Positions 22,819-33,067 are shown, counted from the first letter of the stretch. The stretch: 64,000 bases of DNA from Pseudopithomyces maydicus (GCA_026873275.1 JANTUC010000003.1:1736001-1800000), one strand, 5' to 3'. Made by a program: numbers and translations. The notes: generated by a model not told the origin, from the letters alone.

Positions 22819-23465
22819 TGTGATCAAAGTCTCCCAGCTTGATAACGATGGCGTATGGAGTGCAGTGAGACGATCCAAAGGTCAATGGCCCAGCGACTAG
22901 GCAGCAGCTTTTGGAATGGACGCCAAGACGCTATCGCAGGGCCACTGGAAAATGCACACCACGTTGCGGGCAACTATGGAACGTATTCGATCCTTCACGG
23001 AGGTCCTGAACATTAGCAGATTCAAAGGAAAGGAAAGCTTTCACAATAAATCGTTTAAGTACTATTAGCAGTCTTTGTGAAGCGTGTAAGTAAGGACTAT
23101 TCATACCTAACCGCTCAGTTAATTGAGCAGTGTCCTCGGAAGTTGACGCCTCGTCAAAGCCATAGAAGGGCTCTTACCCCGCACCTGCCTGCTGTGTTGT
23201 CAAGACCATAGACATGCGTGTAAATTTGTGCACACTGTTGCCCGAAAGGTGTGCACGTCACTGTATGGGCCATAATCTACGGCGATTCCTTTGCAGTGAC
23301 TGTAACAGCCGTAGCGGCTTAGTTCTCGGCTCATTATCTCGTTTCCGTCAAGGGTCATGTTCTAGCGCGAAATTAGTGCATCATTCTGTAACTTTATAGT
23401 ACTAGTTACTACATTCGACATATCCCCTACTACAATCTAAAGCATTTTAGATCCATCATCCCTAG
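22819..23465. other. Upstream region of the HET gene
   Basis: No gene recognised; short frames only. Confidence 0.4.
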
Positions 23466-23620
23466 GACAACCCTCCAACGGGTGCGGCTCAGCCGTCCTC
23501 CCTGCTGGTGGTGGCAACACAAGGTATCATCTCGAAAAGGCTGCGCATTGCCGCTAATCAGTCAGCAAAACCTTGCATCTTCGTATACCATCTGGCTTGC
23601 TGCTTTAAAGGCGGCCGTAT
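23466..23620 (+). repeat. Element A, copy A3
   Basis: Solo A element with core GTGCGGCTCAGCCGTCC, GGTGGTGGCAACACAAGG and the tail GGCTTGCTGCTTTAA, which also closes the copies behind TPR genes. Confidence 0.75.
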
Positions 23621-24301
23621 TACCATATAGTGGTAGCTTCGCCGGATGACTCCTCTCTTTCAAGTGCTGCGTAATCAACGCATCGTGTGTGGGTAAGTTG
23701 CACAAGGAGGATTCGCTTCACCGGAAGGCTTGGCTGACTTGATAGTTAAAAGACGCAGGGCGCTTTTGCTCCCGCGCGAATGAGATACTATTGAATAACG
23801 CCGCTGTCTTGGTTAATTGGGAGGACTGTGGCTGTCTTGCAATGCCACGCAAGGCTGTCATGGCTCAGCCTACCTTGCGCCCTTGTTTATTGCAATGGTA
23901 GGCTACCATCGAAGCCTTATCCCAGAACCTGTGGCCGCATATTTCCACTAACTCCAAACGCACTATCCTTCATATTCATCTCTAGTCTTCAATTCGTCCC
24001 TGGCTCCACGACTCCAGTCATGAGACTACTCCACTTCCATCACAGTAGAGCATGTGGCCATTTTGCAAATTCTACGGAGCCGCATAAGACTTGAGGACAG
24101 TTGAGGCTTAACCTGACCGATCGTCAAAGGACGTCCATACAACAAGCTTGTGAGCTTAACAACGATTTAAAACTTACGGGATTTTCTGAATTACTAAAGG
24201 ACGACAGTGTATCATAGGCAAGTGTAGCCTACCGGATCACGGTCGCTGACGCTCTGCAGCGTTCGATATCACAATGAGCTGACAAAACCAGCTGGTCGCT
24301 T
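23621..24301. other. Intergenic, no supported gene
   Basis: Only short frames on the plus strand (23828-24094), no motif. Confidence 0.4.
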
Positions 24302-24721
24302 TTAGCCAGAAAAGTGATGTAAGAGTCGGACGCAAGCACGTGGCCTTCCATGTCGCAAATCTGCACTCAACCTACAGCCTCTCACCTTTGGCGAGAGGGT
24401 TCTCCTCATCAAAGACGTCATGAATGGGTTGTTGGAAACCGAATGATATGGCTGGTGGGCCTGGAAGTAGTGCCCCGCCAGCGGTGCATTGTCCGGAGGC
24501 TGTGTGGCAGGAGTGTAGAGCATCGACATGTATCCGGTCTGGATGTCGTAGAAATCGCCCCAATGACCGGGCGCATCTTGCACTCCAGGCACCTGCCTGT
24601 CCTCCACCTTCGGCACAGAGTACCGTTGAGTAGACTCCACGTTAGGAACACGGGCATCAAGATTGGACACTGTGGAGTGGGTGACGTCCTCCCGAACGTG
24701 TGTGACAGGGTAATTCGTCAA
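24302..24721 (-). CDS. Hypothetical protein fragment
   Basis: An open minus-strand frame of about 139 codons without an initiating ATG (its first codon is TTG). The middle part is rich in Pro, His and aromatic residues (GHWGDFYDIQTGYMSMLYTP, then NAPLAGHYFQAHQPYH). It has the feel of an exon from a larger gene but I recognise no family. An overlapping plus-strand frame of 174 codons (24350-24874) is Arg/His-rich and looks like a shadow. Confidence 0.3.
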   Translation of the reverse strand: MTNYPVTHVREDVTHSTVSNLDARVPNVESTQRYSVPKVEDRQVPGVQDAPGHWGDFYDIQTGYMSMLYTPATQPPDNAPLAGHYFQAHQPYHSVSNNPFMTSLMRRTLSPKVRGCRLSADLRHGRPRACVRLLHHFSG

Positions 24722-24997
24722 TCTATTGCGTTATCTCCAGTGTTAACTCAAAGTAAGATAGCTATTCGTGCTGTAAATCGCACGATACCCCAGCGTAGAG
24801 CTAACGTGAGCGGGTCTGCTAGTTCCCGCAGTGGATCCAACGCGTTGACGAGCTGGCATAGCGCCAGCCTTTAGTCGCATCCTAAAACTGTGTGCAACAT
24901 GGTCTAATTCAAACTACATCATTCCATATGTGAATATGGCTGCCGTCCTTACGGAAAGCATATAAAACGAGACCAAAATGAGTTAAATGGTTCGGTA

Positions 24998-25415
24998 TTA
25001 ATGCTGCGTTATTTCCAACATGTCTATAGTACCCTGCAAAACAGACTTGATACGTGAATAGAGCTGACGATCCTCTCTCAGCCAGCGTTTTCCTTCAGGA
25101 AAAACTACTTCCCGGAGCTCTTTTATGCAAGGAATGAGCGAGGCGCAATAAGCCGTAGCGTTCGCATCTAACTCCATGGCAAACTTGTCCTCATCCACTG
25201 AGCCTTTCTTGATCTTTGCAAGGTTTTCGGTGCTTTCATAATTCCACGTCTGAAACTTTAACACTCGACGTTGCCCACTGGGACCGGGGCAGTGAATGCA
25301 AGCCCAGAACAACACCTGGAAGAACGATTCCAGGTCGTGCATGAAGTTGTGCTCTTCCCCATACAGCGCACCGATCGCCATGAAAACCCTCGTGCCTGTT
25401 TTGCTCGGAGCGCCA
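24998..25415 (-). pseudogene. FunK1-type protein kinase, C-terminal fragment
   Basis: The minus-strand frame reads SKTGTRVFMAIGALYGEEH, then FMHDLESFFQVLFWACIHC, W-N-Y near residue 60, and LREVVFPEGKRW, all typical of the C-terminal lobe of fungal FunK1 kinases (PF17667). The frame is open past the first ATG (25379-25381) up to about 25413, where family similarity stops abruptly and plus-strand transposase sequence begins. The N-terminal catalytic lobe is not found in the next kilobase. This is therefore a kinase truncated at a transposon junction. Confidence 0.8.
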
Positions 25416-25801
25416 GAATCTATTGTGAGCGGATTGTACCGCTTGTTGATGGCTGGTTACGTATGTATCCTGACCTTAAGTTCATGCAGGATGGGGCTCC
25501 TGGGCACTCAGCTGCGTATACGCGGGAGCAGCTTTCAGAGAGAAACATTCACCCTATCTTCTAGCCAGCATACTCACCTGATTTAAATACTATCGAGGCT
25601 GTTTGGAACAAGATGAAGGATTATATAGAAATCAATTACCCTGATCAAGATGGTGGTAGGCAGCCAACATATGATCAACTACGTGAAATAGTACAGGAAG
25701 TCTGGCAGTCGATAACAGTTGAACAACTTCGCACCCTCATCGATAGTATGCACGATAAGTGCCAGACAGTGATAGATGCCCAGGGTGGACATACAAAGTA
25801 A
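25413..25801 (+). mobile_element. Tc1/mariner-type transposase fragment with in-frame stop
   Basis: The plus-strand frame ERIVPLVDGWLRMYPDLKF is followed by MQDGAPGHSAAYTREQL, which carries the second catalytic Asp, and YSPDLNTIEAVWNKMKDYI, which carries the third acidic residue of the DDE/D triad. It ends with a stop at 25799-25801. Only the C-terminal ~130 residues are present. A TAG at 25562-25564 replaces a tryptophan codon expected just before PAYSPDLN; the change is CpA to TpA on the opposite strand, as repeat-induced point mutation makes. No terminal inverted repeat or target duplication is visible, so the element is 5'-truncated and dead. Confidence 0.88.
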
Positions 25802-26252
25802 GTTACTAGAAAACTGTATGTAACATTGTGCAGAAATGGGAAAGTCGTAATTGATCACAAGGGGCTAGCATCCCTGCTGTGCGCGGGCCAACTCACACTA
25901 CTTACGCCTGACACCATAGTATATGCAGTCAGCTCAGCCCCGCAATTCTCGCTCAAGAAGGCATCTTTTGGCTAATGCTTAATTAATCCTAGAACGCAAA
26001 CGATTGCCGGCAGTGTTTCACAGCACAGTTTAGAAGCCTCGCTTACCCTTAGCTCAGGCGGAGATAGGACCGGTTTCTTCTGGTCGTCTGCATAGCCAGC
26101 TGAAGCCGGACCAATCAATCCCCGGAACGTGTACGAGCTGCAGCCAAGAGCCTCTACCCCTCAATCAACTATTAGTTTTCCAACTGTGCGCTGGCACAAA
26201 CTGCCATCGTGCCTCAACTCCTTCACTTTGATCTTCTTGAACTCAAAACACA
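25802..26252. other. Intergenic, no supported gene
   Basis: No further kinase or transposon sequence recognised. It probably includes the promoter of the next gene. Confidence 0.4.
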
Positions 26253-26711
26253 ATGAGCCTGCTGGCTATGGTGGAAACTCCAGCCCGAACAGATATTTCC
26301 CAAGAAAAGAAGGAACCCAACGGGAGAAAGGAGCTCTCGGCAAAGGGACCTCGCCCATCCCTGGCCAAAAACCTAAACATTTTGTTTGAGCCACAGAAGG
26401 ATGCCGTTGCAAGCGACATAGAAAAAGGCACTGATGACAAGGGAAACGGCAGCGGAGGCCGACTTATAACCTCTCTCAAGATGTTCTTTAGCAACGTCAA
26501 CGTCCCTATCTGGCGTGACTTTTACGGCTCTTTTGGGGTATTGGTGATGCATCTCCTGGGCAATGAATCGGTGTGGAAGACGCAGATGGAGGTCTTGAGA
26601 AGTCCGGCTCAGATGGGGCGTCCCAAGGGTGATCCTGGTGGTGATCCTTACTATGGACCTGGAGGGGGGGGGGTGGCGATGGTAAGGGGAGACGTAGTAG
26701 CGATAGTCTAG
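26253..26711 (+). CDS. Hypothetical protein, possibly the 5' part of the membrane-TPR gene
   Basis: A frame of 152 codons begins MSLLAMVETPARTDISQ and ends 167 bp before the membrane-TPR frame. It is Lys/Glu-rich at first, then has WRDFYGSFGVLVMHLLG, and finishes in a Gly-rich stretch made by a run of ten G residues at 26664-26673. If the G run were one base longer, the frame would stay open through GLDPLDPLWSGDDDFLDQAA up to the next gene's start, ending in an ATGA overlap. I therefore suspect both frames are parts of one gene broken by homopolymer slippage or by unseen introns. No family recognised. Confidence 0.4.
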   Translation: MSLLAMVETPARTDISQEKKEPNGRKELSAKGPRPSLAKNLNILFEPQKDAVASDIEKGTDDKGNGSGGRLITSLKMFFSNVNVPIWRDFYGSFGVLVMHLLGNESVWKTQMEVLRSPAQMGRPKGDPGGDPYYGPGGGGVAMVRGDVVAIV

Positions 26712-26877
26712 GACTTGACCCACTAGATCCATTGTGGTCGGGCGACGACGATTTCCTAGACCAAGCTGCTAGAGAGTTCAAAGACATTGTTCAAGCTGAG
26801 AGCAATCGAGTGTCTGTAGCCGTCAGTCCACGCCCTCTCTATACCGAATTTATCAACCTGACAAGCACCAGGGCGCA

Positions 26878-28017
26878 ATGATCGCTTCAGTCATCATCAC
26901 AGCCCTAGGTCTCGGATTCCTGAGCCAGTCCCACTGGGTTGCACGAGCCTTTTGGATCGCTAGTCTTGTCACGGCACTCCTCTCCGTCTTCTACGCCGGG
27001 AATCTCGTGTGGAGAATTGGAAGACTGTTCTCTGGCCGGCAGGTCCGCGCTTGGATTCGGCGTAAAGACGTCACTGTGTTTCAAGTAAAGCATAATACTG
27101 AAACAGGCCGCTCACCAACTCCAAGGGATATGTTTGGTCCTGATCTATCTTCCGTCCTTGCTGTGTCAGCTCCGGGCATATTACTTGCGGCATCGCTCTT
27201 GTTCTTGCTGCTGGGGTTTGGTGTCTATCTTGGTTTCGTGTGGACACGAGCACTTGACACCAGCTCCGGTAGTGGGGACAGCCGGGATGTCTTTATAGTC
27301 TACGTTGTAGTCTTATGTGTCTGCTACGTTATGTACAGCGCAGTGGATGTTGGTCAGAACTATAGCGCTGGGCTGACTGTCTGGCCAACGTTGCTCGAAT
27401 ATTACAGAAAGATTAAGATTGAGTGGTCAAGTTATATTCGCGAGCAAGAGCAGGGTATGCTAGAAAAGCAAGAGGCCAGACGAAGGCGTCACCTAGAGAA
27501 TGTATTAATTAACGTTAAGCTCGAGCGAGTGCTCGGACCGAACCATCCCGACATGCTGATCAGCATGGCCAACCTGGCGTCGACGTACAGGGATCAAGGC
27601 CAGTGGAATGACGCGGAAAAGCTAGAGGTGCGAGTAAAGGAGGCGCACTTGGAGCAAGTGATGGAGACAAGCAAGACGAAGCTCGGAGCAGACCATCCCG
27701 ACACGCTGACGAGCATGGCGAACCTGGCGTCGACGTACTGGAACCAAGGCCGGTGGACAGACGCCGAAGCGCTGTTTGTGCAAGTGATGGAGACTCGCAA
27801 GACGAAGCTCGGAGCAGACCATCCCGACACGCTGGCGAGCATGAACAACCTCGCCTTTACGTTTAAAGGTCTTGGTAAAGTGAAGGAGGCATTTTCCTTG
27901 ATGCAGAGCTGTTGTAGGTTACAAGAGGAAGTCTTGGGTTCTCATCACCCCCACACCGTATCATCTCAGGCAACGCTTACGGCATGGCAACAAGAGGCTA
28001 TAGATATTAGCGAGTAG
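26878..28017 (+). CDS. Membrane protein fused to a C-terminal TPR cassette
   Basis: The 379-residue frame has about four hydrophobic segments: residues 1-15 and 20-45 (WIASLVTALLSVFYAGNLVW), about 90-120 (LAVSAPGILLAASLLFLLLG) and about 140-160 (VFIVYVVVLCVCYVMYSAVD). A charged helix (EQEQGMLEKQEARRRR) leads to TPR units from about residue 210: HPDMLISMANLASTY, then two units of the DAEALFVQVMETRKTKLGAD type and the NNLAFTFKGLGKVKEAF end. The last ~170 codons and the 3' flank are nearly the same DNA as in the NB-ARC genes, whereas the N-terminal part is unrelated. The architecture looks like a TPR array grafted onto a different protein. Its true start may lie upstream. Confidence 0.7.
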   Translation: MIASVIITALGLGFLSQSHWVARAFWIASLVTALLSVFYAGNLVWRIGRLFSGRQVRAWIRRKDVTVFQVKHNTETGRSPTPRDMFGPDLSSVLAVSAPGILLAASLLFLLLGFGVYLGFVWTRALDTSSGSGDSRDVFIVYVVVLCVCYVMYSAVDVGQNYSAGLTVWPTLLEYYRKIKIEWSSYIREQEQGMLEKQEARRRRHLENVLINVKLERVLGPNHPDMLISMANLASTYRDQGQWNDAEKLEVRVKEAHLEQVMETSKTKLGADHPDTLTSMANLASTYWNQGRWTDAEALFVQVMETRKTKLGADHPDTLASMNNLAFTFKGLGKVKEAFSLMQSCCRLQEEVLGSHHPHTVSSQATLTAWQQEAIDISE

Positions 28018-28039
28018 AGTACTCACTGGTCAAAGCGGA

Positions 28040-28208
28040 ACACGACTGGAGTAAAGCAGCAAGCCAATATAATACTAAGATAGCCTAGCGTGTGCACAGT
28101 AGCTCGCTTACTGAACATCGTGAAATGCACAGTACTTGAAGGGTACCTTGGGTTGCCACCGCCACCGAAAGGGTGGCCGACCCGTTCCTGCCCTGACCTT
28201 GCCCTGGA
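28040..28208 (-). repeat. Element A, copy A4
   Basis: Antisense A behind the membrane-TPR gene, with the same stop-to-element spacer as copies A2 and A9. Confidence 0.85.
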
Positions 28209-28819
28209 GACGATGAAAATGATTTGGGGACAGTCTGCGTACGTGCTATGAAGCACATTATTGCTAAACGGAAACGTAGTCACGTCTTGTTCGATTCAAC
28301 GATGAGCTGAAAGATAGCACAGATAAGAAGGCGGGGTGGCTTATGTGAGCTGCCTCTGATTTGACCAATTACATAGATCGGAACACAACCTTTGGGTATT
28401 TATTTCCCCACTCCGGGCATACATGCCCATTGGAACACTTTCACAACATAGTATCGACTAAACAAGTACCCCACATCATAATAGGCGAATCGGACTGAAA
28501 CGGAGAGTATTCTGGCACTGATGCGGGGTTGGACTAACTGTATATCATGCCCTCGTTCCTCCTCTTCCATTTCCGACTAGGTGTTGTAACTACCCATTCA
28601 ACCTCAAGCTTCACCTCGATTTTGAACTTTACTTTTGCTAGCGGACCTTTTTTCATCTACCTATTCAGGTACTGGGGCATTTTGCGGACACATTCTCCGG
28701 TTTCAGGTGCTGATTGCGTATCGCTGAAAGCTCAATCCTATTGAACACAACCAGCATAAGGGTGCGTACGTCTGCCGGCAAATCAGTAACATCACCTCAA
28801 GTGTAAAACAGCTTCAACC
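28209..28819. other. Intergenic / possible first exon of the zinc-finger gene
   Basis: A 65-codon frame at 28547-28744 has no motif. The region may hold an upstream exon of the following gene. Confidence 0.3.
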
Positions 28820-29824
28820 GACGTAAATGTCAGTCAACTCCCTCATACATTCTACGGTCCCCCTCCTGCGACACAATTTCGGTGTTGCAACTGTAGGCGT
28901 GACTTCAGAGACGACGCCGCACTTGTGAACCATCTCCGCGACAGTAAGGTTCATAAGCCAAAGAAACAAGTGAAGAAAGACGGGAAGACGGAGAAAGACA
29001 AACCATCAAAAAAACACGAGAAAGATCGTCTCGAATTCGCATGCGAAAAATGTGAAAAGAGCTTCAAGAGCAAAGCCTCTCTGCGCGCGCATTCCAAATC
29101 AGTGCGACATAATCCGATAAGTAATATCCACTGCCTGGCAGACCAAAGATGCAAGAAGTATTTCAACTGTCCGTCGGCACAATTGCACCATTTGGAAAGC
29201 GGAAAATGCGTGTCAGGTATGACAAAGGCAAAATTGAACACTGCCGTCGCAGTGAATGACACAAGAGGGATTATAACATCGACAAAGAAGGGAATTGGGC
29301 AATGGTTCTTGGAGGACGTCTCGTCTGCCGCTTCACCATCACCATCGCAGACTAGCAGTGTCATCCTTACCCCGAACTCAACCGAGTTCTTCGATAGTTA
29401 TCCGCCCTCTGCAATTGGTACACCCACGTCGGCCCTCTCGGTAAATACAGATCTCCACCGAATACTTACACTCAAGCTCCGCATCACGAAGAACTCCCAA
29501 AAATGCCCACTATGCCCGCCAAGCCGAAATCGGATATTCAAACCTGATGCTCTTCAGCAACATATATCATCCGGTGTTCATGAACAGGCATTTGAACTTG
29601 TGCCCTCACCAATGTCTAGAGAAATATCGTTCCATTGCCCACGCCTCTCGGACGAAGGAGGGAAAAAGAAGGTTGTTAAACAATTTTCAACTATGAGTGG
29701 GCTGGCACAGCATCTTGAGAGTGGTGCTTGTTCAGGCGGCAAAAAAACCTTCAAGCGTGTGATAGAGTTTGTGCAGGAGGAGATGAAGAATATGGGTCTT
29801 GGAGATCTGAAGCTATTGAAATAA
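28820..29824 (+). CDS. C2H2-type zinc-finger protein, 5' end uncertain
   Basis: The frame is open from about 28790 but contains no ATG before the first finger, CCNCRRDFRDDAALVNHL, so a first exon upstream is likely. A Lys-rich linker follows, then a canonical finger CEKCEKSFKSKASLRAHS, a third (CKKYFNCPSAQLHHLESGKC) and, after a Ser/Pro-rich spacer, CPLCPPSRNRIFKPDALQQH. The C-terminal part has a further CPRLSDEGG...LAQHLESGAC finger-like segment. Fungal proteins of this type are common and poorly characterised; nucleic-acid binding is the natural guess. About 335 residues are visible without disruption. Confidence 0.75.
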   Translation, partial: DVNVSQLPHTFYGPPPATQFRCCNCRRDFRDDAALVNHLRDSKVHKPKKQVKKDGKTEKDKPSKKHEKDRLEFACEKCEKSFKSKASLRAHSKSVRHNPISNIHCLADQRCKKYFNCPSAQLHHLESGKCVSGMTKAKLNTAVAVNDTRGIITSTKKGIGQWFLEDVSSAASPSPSQTSSVILTPNSTEFFDSYPPSAIGTPTSALSVNTDLHRILTLKLRITKNSQKCPLCPPSRNRIFKPDALQQHISSGVHEQAFELVPSPMSREISFHCPRLSDEGGKKKVVKQFSTMSGLAQHLESGACSGGKKTFKRVIEFVQEEMKNMGLGDLKLLK

Positions 29825-30651
29825 GGATGTGCCTCTGCTCATCCTCGCACTAGTAGGTTAGAGTTTGCCTTTTGACAATATTTAATTCTGCGTTGTGTTT
29901 CTAAACTAAGACTAGTCATCCTCAGTGTCCCCATCTCCTTGGTCCTCGGGTGTATTGGGTGTGATAACCGGCGCCAATATCGTATGCAGATTTGGCGCTG
30001 GCAACGATGGAGGTAATCTACTTTGCTCTGCTATTATTAGAAATTCCATTTCAACCTTCTCACCGTATCAGGGGAAAAACCTCATCCATGACAGCACACA
30101 AGTGGGCTATCCCAAATCAATGTTAAGAGTGTGTGATAGATTGTATGCAAGGCAACAGCTATACTGAGGGTCACTATATATTCAGTCTTATGCGTCAAAT
30201 TTTATTGGTCCTGACCTAATATAAATATGTCTTCTGAATACACCATATGGTTTATTCTACAACCAGGAACGGAGTCCTGGCAAATTGATTGGTAGAAGTG
30301 GAACCCGCGCTTGAAAGAATCTGTGTCAGCTGGCTTCGAACTAGTGAAGCCTTCACAAAACAGTCATACTTCATTTTCTTAATGGTGATTTATCATAAGT
30401 GTGCCTCTGCGTAGTGCTTCTCCATCGTTTCGTCATAAGTAAATAACTGTCATGGCAGCATTGTGCAGTATACTCGTGTTGCTAGATATGCATAATACAT
30501 ACCTTTCACCTTCACTTTCTCATCTTCACGTGTAGCTAAGTAGAATGATCAAACGGTTTCCGGTTGACCAATCAGCTTCAAGGGAATAAGACCGACTCAA
30601 AATTTGCTGATCTTGTTCCACCATCACAGAGCTAGTCTTATTCATCACCTC
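29825..30651. other. Intergenic, no supported gene
   Basis: AT-rich, with only one short frame (29925-30167) and no motif. Confidence 0.5.
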
Positions 30652-30815
30652 CAAGACAAGGTTGTGGGCTGTGCGGGTCAGCCATCCTCCCTGCTAGTAG
30701 TGGCAACTCGGGGTACCACCTCACATAGACTGCACCGTACAATGATTTTTAAGCGAACTGCGGGTACTTTAGCTATACTGTTTTTGTGCTACGTATAGCC
30801 TGCCGCTTTAGAGAC
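30652..30815 (+). repeat. Element A, copy A5
   Basis: Solo A element: CTCCAAGACAAGGTTGTGG head, GTGCGGGTCAGCCATCC core, TAGTGGCAACTCGGGGTAC and a tail ending GCCTGCCGCTTTA. Confidence 0.75.
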
Positions 30816-31191
30816 AATCTGCTCGCCACACCGATCTCTTGCTAGGTGTGTTAGTAATGTTTAATCGTCACTGGCGTTCCAGTGAAGCGAGATGTTTGAC
30901 ACGATTCTCATGTAATGTCACTACGGAGAGGTCTGGACAGCGCTCCCAACAGTACGTAAACGTACGTACGTACTAACAAAACGAGAAGTTACGAGCCAGA
31001 TTTAGACGAACCGTACCGTAGTAAGTTACATAACTAGCCATCCACTTAAACAAGTTCATAACAGAGAGGTATAGATGTGTATGTGTTTGGGGCTTGGGAG
31101 GGAGTTATACTAGGGAGTATAAGTGAATAAAGCGATGAGGAATAAGGGGGTAGTACCTGGTACTGGTGATTTGTATGGTGAGGTGGCTCGA
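30816..31191. other. Intergenic, short ACGT palindrome tract
   Basis: No gene. A small tract of repeated ACGT units lies at about 30954-30976. Confidence 0.4.
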
Positions 31192-31377
31192 TCATTCATT
31201 TCCATGGGCCTCTTGATCCCGCGCAGCCTCTTGTCCCCGCGTGGCCTGGTCCTTCTCTCTCCTCTCTTTTGTGAGCGCTCTTGCCTGCTTTTCTTTCCAC
31301 GTCTCGTCCTTTTTCGCCCACCGGCTAGCTGTTTCCTTGTCCGCTTCGCGACGGTCTTCTGCAGTGGTAGTGCTCAT
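31192..31377 (-). CDS. Small highly charged hypothetical protein
   Basis: The 61-codon frame starts with a good ATG (MSTTTAEDRREADKETASRW) and consists almost wholly of Lys, Arg, Glu, Gln and Ala, with EKQARALTKERREKDQATRG in the middle. It would form a single charged helix or coiled coil. I recognise no family; low-complexity composition keeps confidence low. Confidence 0.35.
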   Translation of the reverse strand: MSTTTAEDRREADKETASRWAKKDETWKEKQARALTKERREKDQATRGQEAARDQEAHGNE

Positions 31378-31787
31378 CGTGATCTCAGGATGAGTTAAGT
31401 TAACGTGCTGCGGACGTTGTGTTCGTTTGGGGTAGGTTCGTGGATGGGTTGTGCAGTTGAGAGATTATGGTAAGTTGTGAAGAAGTAATGTCGAGGGGAG
31501 AAATTGGTGCCCAAATTATATACAGCTACCCGATGGTTACGCTAAGCCCATATAACTCACCGAAGTTGAGCACAACAAATTGGAAAGCGACTTGCTGCGC
31601 AGGAGTGAAATCAAGGTTGTGCGGGGCAGAGAGTGAGGTTACACGAGTGACGTGAATGTCAGCTGAGCCTAGATTAACGTCATTGCTCCAAGCAACTCAC
31701 ATCTACGTAATCTCTTGTTTCTCTAACTAAGTTACACCGTCTTGAAATATCATTATCAAAATCAAAAACCTCTTTACCCGTTATCTA
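31378..31787. other. Intergenic, no supported gene
   Basis: No motif seen. Confidence 0.4.
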
Positions 31788-32036
31788 TCATGTCAGGCCG
31801 GTAGCTCGAACAGCCAACAAATAATTGAATACTTCCGTGGAGGTGCCGTGATTCACCTGTATGCTCCTACCGACGGCGCTGTTGCTCCTGATATCGACCT
31901 GGCTGACCTCCCACCAGCCCTTCTCTCCAATCAGTCCATTGATCTGCAACGCTTGCTCTTCCGTAATGTTATCAATTACAATCCGCGCCGTAGCTTTGCC
32001 TACTTCAGGTTTCGGGAAAGTCTTTGCGTCGGGCAT
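31788..32036 (-). CDS. Small hypothetical protein
   Basis: 82 residues from a well-placed ATG: MPDAKTFPKPEVGKATARIV, then DNITEEQALQINGLIGEKGW and SNSAVGRSIQVNHGTSTEVF. The balanced composition and the lack of a matching frame on the other strand suggest a real small gene. Family unknown to me; no signal peptide. Confidence 0.45.
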   Translation of the reverse strand: MPDAKTFPKPEVGKATARIVIDNITEEQALQINGLIGEKGWWEVSQVDIRSNSAVGRSIQVNHGTSTEVFNYLLAVRATGLT

Positions 32037-32541
32037 GGAGGAGAATACAAACTGTACGCCTTTAATATAGTTCTCGGTACCGCAGCAGATAAGCTATCTG
32101 AGCCAGCCAGTGTTCCGCAAAGGCTGTGCAACGCAGGGATGTCTACTCCGAAAGAATCGTGATTCTCTATTCGCTCTGGAAAGCGTAGGATCATAGCCAA
32201 TAAGTCCCACGTTTGACAACCGCCTTATGCACCGCCACAATGCCACAGCCTAATGTGTAAACCCCACCTAGTCATCACGGCTGTTCACTTCTCCGCCGCC
32301 ATTCTTTCGCACCAACATCGACTGAATGCCCACTGCGGCCTCTTTCTAGACGATGTTCAAAACTTTCTATGTCAATGCTATCCGTCCGACTCCCCATTCA
32401 CGTTACCCAGCAAGATCTGTATCCCGGCCTTGCGGGCTCCTCTATTTCCTGCAAGCTTCTCAGCCTTCCAGGACTCTCCTACGAGAACCGACCACCTTCT
32501 ACCGAAATTGCCTAGCCCAATCACCACCCACGACCTCCAAT
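32037..32541. other. Upstream region of the 6-16-like gene
   Basis: The frame from 32353 continues into the 6-16-like gene and could be a longer N-terminus, but the ATG at 32542 gives the family-like start. Confidence 0.4.
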
Positions 32542-33067
32542 ATGTCCATCCCTTATACTGGTCTCCCCATGATAATCAAAGACTGGATCATTGGGCACCC
32601 TTACCAAACCATGTTTCAGATCGTCAACGGCATCGTTCTCATTACACCAGCCGCAGCCACAGTTCCCATATTCCACATGCTAGGCTTCACGGCACTGGGT
32701 CCTGGTGGGGGTACGTATCCACATCTACAGTTCACGTTTCTAGAGCACACCTATGTCACATCGTACTTTTCCGGTCAATGCTAATGGTATGAGTTTTTCA
32801 GGCACAGCAGCGAGCGGTGTGATGGCCTGGCTTGGTAATGTTGCTCCAGGTGGACTGTATGCTACGATGCAGAGCGCAGCGATGGGCGGGTATGGAGCAA
32901 GTGTTGCAGCGGGTGCGGCGCAGGCGGGTGCTGTGGCCTCGAGTGCGCTGGGTTATATCTGGTGTGGGGGAAGTGAGGAAGTATCTTCTGTATATCTACC
33001 AAAATGCCAAATTATTGCCATCTGCGCAAGGTCAGGGCAGTTACGGGTCAGTCATCGTTGCCACTAG
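32542..33067 (+). CDS. Interferon-inducible 6-16/ISG12-family small membrane protein
   Basis: Exons 32542-32710 and 32802-33067 (91-bp intron, TGCTAATG branch site) give 144 residues. The protein starts MSIPYTGLPMIIKDWIIG. The family region (PF06140-like) is the hydrophobic Gly/Ala-rich part: LITPAAATVPIFHMLGF, GPGGGTAASGVMAWLGN across the intron, and GGYGASVAAGAAQAGAVASS, with two or three membrane helices. Animal members sit in mitochondria or the ER and are interferon-responsive; fungal relatives exist but their role is unknown. The last ~15 residues (ARSGQLRVSHRCH) and the stop codon are encoded by an inserted element A (33022-33067), so the natural C-terminus has been replaced. Confidence 0.8.

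Noticed and set aside
24350..24874. Plus-strand 174-codon frame
   Set aside because: Arg/His/Val-rich composition and overlap with a better-balanced minus-strand frame; no motif.
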